A stretch of 10,697 nt of DNA from NCBI GenBank assembly GCA_002747735.1, contig PDQE01000055.1, forward strand, positions 1-10,697, in the 5' to 3' direction. Origin of the DNA: Flavobacteriales bacterium. Lineage in GTDB: Bacteria; Bacteroidota; Bacteroidia; Flavobacteriales; Flavobacteriaceae. The notes beneath the pieces are model-generated. The model was not told where the DNA came from, ran no database searches, and saw only the letters and a program-made list of their open reading frames with translations. Below, one piece after another: positions 5,340 to 10,697 of the stretch. The first letter of the stretch is position 1, and each line of letters begins with the position of its first letter. Position numbers and translations under genes: made by a program.

Positions 5340-6341
5340 ATGAACTCCTTAAGAATAATTTTTCTAAAGTGCATAGCTCCATTGGCAATACTTTTATCGT
5401 GTTCTGAATCTACTGAATTACAGCGGGTAGATTTAAACGGTAATGCTTTTGGTACCCGTTTTTCCATTACTTATTTTGATACTGAGAATCGTGATTTTAC
5501 CATAACAATAGATAGCCTTTTTAATGGGATAAACCAATCGCTTTCTACCTACATCCCTGCCTCTGATATTTCTAGAATTAATAACGGTGATACCACGGTA
5601 GTTGTAGATTATTATTTTGAAGAGGTTTTTAACAAATCAAAAAAGATATATGAAGAAACCAACGGCATTTTTGACCCCACCATCGGAAATCTGGTAAATG
5701 CCTGGGGTTTTGGCCCTGAAAATAATCAAAAGGCTCTGGACAGTGCACAAGTAGATAGTGTTTTGCATCGGGTTGGTTTTGACAAAGTGCGTTTGCATAA
5801 AGGAAAAATATTTATAAAATTCCCTCATATTTATTTTGATTTTAATGCTATTGCCAAAGGTTATGCTGTGGATGTTGCAGGTAGATTTTTGGAACAAAAT
5901 AAAATTGAGCATTACCTGGTGGAAATAGGTGGTGAAATACGAAGCCGGGGGCAGCAACCGGAAAGAAATGCTGCTTGGCAAGTGGCCATTGAAAACCCTA
6001 ATTTTGACGGTACACGTTCCATAGAAAAGATAATAAATCTGGAAAATGAAGCCATGGCTACATCCGGTAGTTACAGGAAATTTAAGATAGACAGTACCGG
6101 CAGAAAATATTCACATATCATTAGTACAATCACCGGTTATCCTGTTAAAAATAATCTATTAAGTGTATCAGTAATAGGGCAAAGAGATTGTGCTGATTTA
6201 GATGCTTATGCTACTGCACTTATGGCCATGTCATTAACAGAAGCTAAAACTTTTTTTGCCAATAATAAAACCCTAAAAGGCCATATTATTTTTACTGATG
6301 ATGAAAATAAATTGGCAACTTATTCTACACCTAATTTGTAA
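5340..6341 (+). CDS. apbE: FAD:protein FMN transferase, lipoprotein
   Basis: A 333-residue ApbE-family enzyme that transfers FMN from FAD to a threonine of target proteins such as Nqr or Rnf subunits outside the inner membrane. I start it at ATG 5340 rather than the longer upstream TTG frame, because this places the signal peptide MNSLRIIFLKCIAPLAILLSC at the N-terminus with a lipobox cysteine at residue 21. Typical motifs follow in order: GNAFGTRFSITYF (34-46), NGIFDPTIGNLVNAWGFG (108-125), FDFNAIAKGYAVD (166-178), VEIGGEIRSRG (194-204), ATSGSYRKF (240-248), SHIISTITGYPV (258-269), and the Mg-binding DADAYATAL-type motif LDAYATALMAM (287-297). All expected catalytic features seem present. 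No flavinylation target is encoded in this window. The stop codon overlaps the convergent DUF4837 gene by 11 bp. Confidence 0.95.
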   Translation: MNSLRIIFLKCIAPLAILLSCSESTELQRVDLNGNAFGTRFSITYFDTENRDFTITIDSLFNGINQSLSTYIPASDISRINNGDTTVVVDYYFEEVFNKSKKIYEETNGIFDPTIGNLVNAWGFGPENNQKALDSAQVDSVLHRVGFDKVRLHKGKIFIKFPHIYFDFNAIAKGYAVDVAGRFLEQNKIEHYLVEIGGEIRSRGQQPERNAAWQVAIENPNFDGTRSIEKIINLENEAMATSGSYRKFKIDSTGRKYSHIISTITGYPVKNNLLSVSVIGQRDCADLDAYATALMAMSLTEAKTFFANNKTLKGHIIFTDDENKLATYSTPNL

Positions 6342-7305
6342 ATTGGATGGTTTTTAAAATGGCTTCTAATTCAAACATATAGTCCCGTTTTTTTATGGAA
6401 GGGGCATAGGTAAATCCTTCAATTACTATCAGCCTGTTGTTTTCTTTGTCCAATATGGTATAGTTTAAGAAAGGCCCGGCCATAAAATCACCTTTAACCT
6501 CCCATTTTCCTCTGGTTTCGTAGGCTTTTTTACCGGCAATTGTAGTTGGTTTTATAAATGGGGTGTAAGCAGCTTCGGTTATCATATAGGAGCCTTCAAA
6601 CTGTCCGGGAATGTACTTTTCGCCAATGGTATTTCTGTTGGCCACTATCGTATTTATTACGGTATCATTAACTTGTAAAGGCATTGTATAAGCCAGTATA
6701 TTCATACTGTTAGATCTGGTAATGTATTTCCTAAACCATAAAAAATCTCCGGTGTCTGTTACTTTGGCGAAATCTTGCGGAATGTCTATTTTAAAGCCTA
6801 AATTTTTAAAAGTTTCTACTTCCGAGGTTGCCCATGAGTTTTGGGTAAACCGTTTTTGGTACATTTTTAAATCCCCGTTTTTAAAAGTACGTAATATACT
6901 GTCTTTGTGTTTACCAAGTTCTGCTATTAACTCATTTTTGTTTTTTCCAATTATGGTAATGCCTACTTGTGGCGATGCATAAATCTTTTGCTGAACGGAA
7001 AATCCGGTGCTTTTATCGGTGCCGGCAAAGAGAATATTTCTGTTGGCCTTAAATAGGTTGTTAAACGTCTTTGGCGTTACTTGGGTAATGCTAAATTGGG
7101 TTTCTTCCTGAGGTAGTCCCAATACCGGGGCAGCTAAAATGTTTCGTACGGAATCGCCCACATTGCCTTTCCACATGCTGTCATCCATAACCACTAACAC
7201 ATCATTAATAGCTCCTGTAGAAGCAGGAAGTGTGATTTCTTTGTTTTCATTGCCACAAGATAAGAGCAATATAGAAATTACAAACAGGGGAATAAAAATT
7301 TTCAT
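6331..7305 (-). CDS. DUF4837 family lipoprotein
   Basis: A 324-residue protein recognised as the DUF4837 family, which is common in Flavobacteriia. The signal MKIFIPLFVISILLLSC ends in a lipobox with C17. The mature part begins with a linker and INDVLVVMDDSMWKGNVGDS (33-52), followed by a first domain with LAAPVLGLPQEETQFSITQV and ILFAGTDKS. The second half has KNLGFKIDIPQDF (167-179), GDFLWFRKYI and AAYTPFIKPT, and closes with RLIVIEGFTYAPSIKKRDYM (291-310). No catalytic motif stands out; its function is unknown. Its location in the envelope follows from the lipobox. It is 72 bp downstream of the transglycosylase gene on the same strand, without a clear promoter between them, and so may be read from that transcript. 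Its 3' end overlaps apbE by 11 bp. Confidence 0.9.
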   Translation of the reverse strand: MKIFIPLFVISILLLSCGNENKEITLPASTGAINDVLVVMDDSMWKGNVGDSVRNILAAPVLGLPQEETQFSITQVTPKTFNNLFKANRNILFAGTDKSTGFSVQQKIYASPQVGITIIGKNKNELIAELGKHKDSILRTFKNGDLKMYQKRFTQNSWATSEVETFKNLGFKIDIPQDFAKVTDTGDFLWFRKYITRSNSMNILAYTMPLQVNDTVINTIVANRNTIGEKYIPGQFEGSYMITEAAYTPFIKPTTIAGKKAYETRGKWEVKGDFMAGPFLNYTILDKENNRLIVIEGFTYAPSIKKRDYMFELEAILKTIQFTN

Positions 7306-7377
7306 CAGTGTAAGTTTAAAAAAGGTTATGCCCGATAACTTTTAGTTAAATTTTTATACCGATTTAGGGCAAAAGAA

Positions 7378-8919
7378 TTAACCTTTGTAAATCTTTAACT
7401 TTGTTCCGGGTTTTAGACTTTTAACACTCCAAATATTGTTCCATTTTTTAATTTCCTGAATAGAAACTTTAGGATATTTTTGAGAAATTAACCAAAGTGA
7501 GTCACCTTTTCTCACTACATAGGTAGTATATTCTCCTTTTGGTCTGGAGGCAGTCCTTTTTTTAGCGGTCTTGGCTATAGTATTGCCACGATAATTTCGC
7601 GGATAAATAGTGAGCCGTTGGCCTATCCTCAGTCTATTGGTTCTCAAGCCATTCCATCTTTTTAATTTGGAAACCGAAACCCCGTATCTTTTGGCAATTC
7701 TACCCAGATAATCACCTTTTCTAACGCGGTATCTTATCCTTTCCGGCGAAGTGGTAAGTGCTGGAAGTTGTTTCTCTCTTTTAGCATCATCCGCTTCGGC
7801 GTAGGCATAAATAGCTTTTTCATTAGAGGTAAATTTTCCTATAATGTCTTTAGGCAGCCGTAAAGTATATTTTTTATCCTTTATGTAAGGGATTATGTTT
7901 AGTTTGTATTGAGGGTTTAAAAATTCTAACAATTCATCGTTAGTATTTAATACTTTGTTTATCTGCTCAAAAGAAATTTGCCGTTTTACCACTACAGTAT
8001 CCGTTTCAAACCTTCTCAGAATGTTCTCCGTGGGTTTTAGGCCGTGTTCTTCAGCGTATTCAAACAAGTAGTAAGTAGCGTAAAAGGCAGGTAAATAACC
8101 GGCAGTTTCTCTTGGAAGGTTATGTCTGATGTTCCAATAATTTCGTTTACCGCCAGATCTTCTTATGGCTTTAGAGACATTTCCGGGTCCACTATTATAG
8201 GCGGCTAAGGCCAAATCCCAATCGCCAAAAATGGTGTAAAGGTTAGATAGAAATTTACAGGCTGCCTCGGTAGCCCTAAGTGGTTCGTACCGGTCGTCCA
8301 CGTAGGAATTTACATCCAGTCTATATTGTTTTCCGGTGTAGTACATAAACTGCCATAAGCCCGTAGCTCCTACTCTGGAACGAGCCCGTGGCCTTAGAGC
8401 GGATTCTACTATGGCTAAATATTTTATTTCTAATGGTAAGTCATATTTATCTAAATATTCTTCAAAAAGCGGAAAGTAATATGCAGACTTAGTCATTATA
8501 TTACCCAAAGTTTTGCTTCTTGTCTTTAAATAGTGTTTTATTAACCTTTCTAATGACGGATTGTACTCTACGTGAAATGGCGTTTTACTGTTTAGGTGAG
8601 CCAGTCGTTCTTTAAGTAACTCTGTTGGCAATTCACTATATACTGTATCCGTAATTTCCTCATCAGGATCTACATATTGAAAATCGTCATATAACGGAGA
8701 ATTGTAAACGTTGCTTAGCCAAAGGCTGTCAATTAGCGTAGCTTCCTTGTGGTCTTGTAAGTTGATATTGCCGTTGTGGATACTGTCTGATTTGCTGTCA
8801 GTAGCAATTTCTAAAGTTTTGATTTTATTGTTTTCTATATCTTTAGATGTCTGTTTTTCCTGTGCATAAGCTACTATCAGGGCAAAGAAAAAAAGCCAAG
8901 AACAAATTGTTCTAATCAT
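7378..8919 (-). CDS. MltD-like lytic transglycosylase with LysM repeats (paralog 1)
   Basis: A 513-residue secreted enzyme that cleaves the glycan strand of peptidoglycan with formation of 1,6-anhydromuramic acid. A signal peptide (residues 1-19, cleavage after AYA, no lipobox) is followed by a linker to about residue 95. A conserved helix LLKERLAHLNSKTPF (101-115) precedes the SLT domain (about 150-290), which has the catalytic glutamate E172 in LAIVESAL, ATGLWQFM (185-192), and LALAAYNSGPGNV (236-248). A middle part with ISFEQINKVLNTNDELLEFL and LNPQYKLNIIP (about 315-358) resembles a degenerate LysM-like unit. Two clear LysM domains bind glycan: about 396-440 (RYRVRKGDYLGRIAKRYGV) and 465-511 (YVVRKGDSLWLISQKYP). 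They are separated by a basic linker. The gene is the second of two tandem paralogs. Confidence 0.93.
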   Translation of the reverse strand: MIRTICSWLFFFALIVAYAQEKQTSKDIENNKIKTLEIATDSKSDSIHNGNINLQDHKEATLIDSLWLSNVYNSPLYDDFQYVDPDEEITDTVYSELPTELLKERLAHLNSKTPFHVEYNPSLERLIKHYLKTRSKTLGNIMTKSAYYFPLFEEYLDKYDLPLEIKYLAIVESALRPRARSRVGATGLWQFMYYTGKQYRLDVNSYVDDRYEPLRATEAACKFLSNLYTIFGDWDLALAAYNSGPGNVSKAIRRSGGKRNYWNIRHNLPRETAGYLPAFYATYYLFEYAEEHGLKPTENILRRFETDTVVVKRQISFEQINKVLNTNDELLEFLNPQYKLNIIPYIKDKKYTLRLPKDIIGKFTSNEKAIYAYAEADDAKREKQLPALTTSPERIRYRVRKGDYLGRIAKRYGVSVSKLKRWNGLRTNRLRIGQRLTIYPRNYRGNTIAKTAKKRTASRPKGEYTTYVVRKGDSLWLISQKYPKVSIQEIKKWNNIWSVKSLKPGTKLKIYKG

Positions 8920-8962
8920 AATTTTTAAGTTTTTTAAGCGATAAGTTTAGTTTTGAGCAAAA

Positions 8963-8970
8963 CAAAAATA
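8963..8970 (-). promoter_or_regulatory. Possible -7 box of the downstream transglycosylase gene
   Basis: Minus strand 8970-8963 reads TATTTTTG, a match to TAnnTTTG, 43 bp before the start codon. A TTG lies 25 bp upstream, slightly too far. If it is real, the second transglycosylase gene can be transcribed apart from the first. Confidence 0.35.
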
Positions 8971-9054
8971 TAAAAATAAATTGAATTATTTTTAACAATT
9001 ATCTTGCAAACTGAATGGTTTATGCAATGGCATAACGCAAAATAATGACACAAA

Positions 9055-10428
9055 TTATTTTGTAGATGTTAAAATTTTAACTGTGGTGCCCGGCATTAGG
9101 TAGTTTTTACCCTCTAAATTATTCCATTTGCGGAGTTGATTTACTGAAATATTTTCAAATCGTCTGGAGATAATAAATAGAGAATCGCCTTCCCGGACGG
9201 TGTATTGTATCACGTTCTTTGGCTCCGGTATAGAAATGTTTTTTTCTGTTAATTTTGATTTGGCATCTTTGTCCACTACCAGAGTCTGGCCTGCAATTAC
9301 ATAATCAGTTTGTAGGCCGTTCCATTTTTTTAGATTACTTAGTGTAATATTAAATTTTTTGGCTACCCGGTTTAGGTTGTCGTTGTTTTTTAAAGTATAA
9401 CTGTTGGCAGGGTTGATTTCAATTCGTTTGTTAGGTTCCCTATTTGGTGTAAGACTCAGATTTTCTCGTTCAATAATTGCAATAAAATCAGCTATCTGGG
9501 ATTTGGGAAGACTTAAAACATATTTTTTGTCTCGGCTTGCCGGGATAACATTTCTCTTGTATTGAGGGTTTAATTTTTTTATGAAATCTACTGGGGTATT
9601 AAGCTTAGTAGCTAATAATTTAAAATCTATTTTTTTGTTAATGTGGATGGTATCTGTTTCGGCGTAAGCCAATTGCTCATTGTTTGGAAAGATACCATGT
9701 TCATTGGCGTATTCTAATAGATAAAGTATGGCATAAAATTGCGGAACATATCCACTGGTTTCTTGTGGTAAAAACTGACGTATATTCCAATAATTCCTTA
9801 GTCCGCCGGCTCTTCTAATGGCTTTAGTTACGTTTCCTGGGCCACTGTTATATGCAGCCATGGCCAAATCCCAATCCCCAAACCGTTGGTATAAATCATT
9901 TAAGAAGTTACAGGCCGCTTCGGTAGCTTTTAATGGGTCCGCTCGTTCGTCTATATACGAGTTTATTTGTAAGCCGTATTCTTTCCCGGTGTGGTACATA
10001 AATTGCCAAATTCCTGTGGCTCCCATATTAGATTTTGCTGTTGGCTCTAATGCAGATTCTACCAAGGCTAAATATTTTAATTCCAATGGCAGGTTGTGCT
10101 TGTCTAATTGTTCCTCTATCATGGGAAAAAAGTATTGGGCTTTGTCTAATAAAACTCCTAAATTTTCCTTTCTGGTTTTTAAATACAATCTGATGATGCG
10201 TTCTACCGTAGCATTGTGCTCCACGATAAAAGGCGTATCGTTATTTAGTTGTTTTAATCGTTCTTTTAAAATTTCCGTAGTAAAAGTTTCCGAATAATTA
10301 TTCTTTATCAAGCTGTCATGGGAATAATTCGCAATGCTGGTTGTAGAAAAGTTGATTATGCTCCCGCCATTTTGGGAAAACAACATTGCCGGCATACATA
10401 TTAGTAGATAGTTAATTATTTTTCTCAT
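9055..10428 (-). CDS. MltD-like lytic transglycosylase with LysM repeats (paralog 2)
   Basis: A 457-residue paralog of the gene 135 bp downstream. The signal peptide ends around residue 18 (AMLFS-Q), and no lipobox is seen. The linker is shorter than in its paralog: the helix ILKERLKQLNNDTPF begins at 53 rather than 101. The SLT domain (about 100-245) has the catalytic glutamate E124 in LALVESAL, ATGIWQFM (137-144), and LAMAAYNSGPGNV (188-200). The central module with LNPQYKRNVIP is also conserved. LysM units follow at about 344-386 (SYTLKNNDNLNRVAKKFNI, somewhat degenerate) and 408-453 (QYTVREGDSLFIISRRFENI). The SLT domains of the two proteins are clearly more alike than their linkers and LysM parts, as expected for an old tandem duplication with the wall-binding parts diverging. 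Confidence 0.93.
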   Translation of the reverse strand: MRKIINYLLICMPAMLFSQNGGSIINFSTTSIANYSHDSLIKNNYSETFTTEILKERLKQLNNDTPFIVEHNATVERIIRLYLKTRKENLGVLLDKAQYFFPMIEEQLDKHNLPLELKYLALVESALEPTAKSNMGATGIWQFMYHTGKEYGLQINSYIDERADPLKATEAACNFLNDLYQRFGDWDLAMAAYNSGPGNVTKAIRRAGGLRNYWNIRQFLPQETSGYVPQFYAILYLLEYANEHGIFPNNEQLAYAETDTIHINKKIDFKLLATKLNTPVDFIKKLNPQYKRNVIPASRDKKYVLSLPKSQIADFIAIIERENLSLTPNREPNKRIEINPANSYTLKNNDNLNRVAKKFNITLSNLKKWNGLQTDYVIAGQTLVVDKDAKSKLTEKNISIPEPKNVIQYTVREGDSLFIISRRFENISVNQLRKWNNLEGKNYLMPGTTVKILTSTK

Positions 10429-10457
10429 ATTCTTTTTCTGGGTTGTTAGCAGTTTTC

Positions 10458-10465
10458 CAAATATA
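10458..10465 (-). promoter_or_regulatory. Possible proximal -7 box of transglycosylase paralog 2
   Basis: Minus strand 10465-10458 reads TATATTTG, a TAnnTTTG match, 29 bp before the ATG. No TTG lies at the -33 distance. Confidence 0.35.
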
Positions 10466-10587
10466 TTATGACAGATTATTTTTTAATAATTTTGTTAATT
10501 ACTATTGAAAAGTTTAATCCAAAGATTTGATATAACATGTAACAAAGTAGTTCAACCTTATATGAATAATTTAGGATAAACTGTTGC

Positions 10588-10617
10588 CAAAAATACGCGT
10601 GAAATAAAATTTAACAA
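10588..10617 (-). promoter_or_regulatory. Possible distal promoter of transglycosylase paralog 2
   Basis: On the minus strand TTG (10617-10615) and TATTTTTG (10595-10588) are 19 bp apart, the best -33/-7 spacing in this intergenic region. Transcription from here would give a leader of about 150 nt before the ATG at 10428. I see no small open frame in that leader. The rest of 10429-10697 is very AT-rich and without genes. Confidence 0.4.
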
Positions 10618-10697
10618 TCTTAAAATCAATAAATTAAATTTTTTTATCAAAAAACTTAGATAATTTTAAAATAATTTTTTTATTATTGTAAGATGAA

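Noticed and set aside
5637..5981. 114-codon minus-strand open frame
   Set aside because: It is antisense to the ApbE core motifs; no independent support.
7318..7343. Hairpin with T-run between transglycosylase paralog 1 and the DUF4837 gene
   Set aside because: On the minus strand, which is the transcribed one, the stem has only 5 continuous pairs and an A-C mismatch; too weak to call a terminator.
9019..9034. Hairpin TTATGC-AATG-GCATAA downstream of transglycosylase paralog 2
   Set aside because: The stem is six pairs only and there is no T-run; it may be chance in AT-rich DNA.
9818..10297. 159-codon + strand open frame
   Set aside because: It is antisense to the conserved transglycosylase domain of paralog 2, which is clearly the coding strand.

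Overview
This is an AT-rich window from a member of the Bacteroidota, most likely a (marine) Flavobacteriaceae species. The evidence is several TAnnTTTG-type -7 promoter boxes, starts without clear Shine-Dalgarno sequences, many short-signal lipoproteins, a DUF4837 lipoprotein, and an order of conserved genes (cyclase, MmcQ/YjbR, short 'NqrF-like' protein, alpha/beta hydrolase, OmpA, ApbE, DUF4837, LysM transglycosylases) that I recall as flavobacterial. Family assignments rest on reading motifs; no database search was run.

Left part (1-3070). Positions 1-400 hold no intact gene: there is a hairpin-forming palindrome, a gene-like reverse-strand fragment, and the first copy of a 70-bp repeat. 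A cyclase-family (kynurenine formamidase-like) gene follows. It is broken: its N-terminal part and its metal-site part lie in different frames, with an apparent internal deletion between them. A small MmcQ/YjbR protein sits 24 bp downstream. Next comes an accessory-looking cassette: a 48-residue membrane protein that is easily missed, an HxlR-type redox regulator, and a divergent NfsB-like nitroreductase. The regulator and the nitroreductase share a 94-bp intergenic region with AACTATA/TATAGTT boxes lying over two predicted promoters. Perfect 14-bp inverted repeats bracket the cassette, and the second copy of the 70-bp repeat (68/70 identical) follows directly.

Middle part (3071-6341). A short protein of unknown function and a membrane-anchored alpha/beta hydrolase form a + strand pair ending in a strong bidirectional terminator. 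Facing them is an OmpA-like lipoprotein with a coiled coil and a peptidoglycan-binding domain. Divergent from it is a lipoprotein FAD:protein FMN transferase (ApbE).

Right part (6331-10697). All genes are on the minus strand: a DUF4837 lipoprotein, whose 3' end overlaps apbE by 11 bp, and two tandem paralogous MltD-like lytic transglycosylases, each with a signal peptide, a transglycosylase domain and LysM repeats. With the OmpA-like protein these form a cell-envelope and peptidoglycan neighbourhood.

Most of the window is ordinary core flavobacterial genome. I see no phage, CRISPR, tRNA, rRNA or intact transposase, and no convincing unknown multi-gene system. The most interesting parts are the repeat-bracketed nitroreductase cassette with its shared operator region, the disrupted cyclase gene, and the repeat family that surrounds them.
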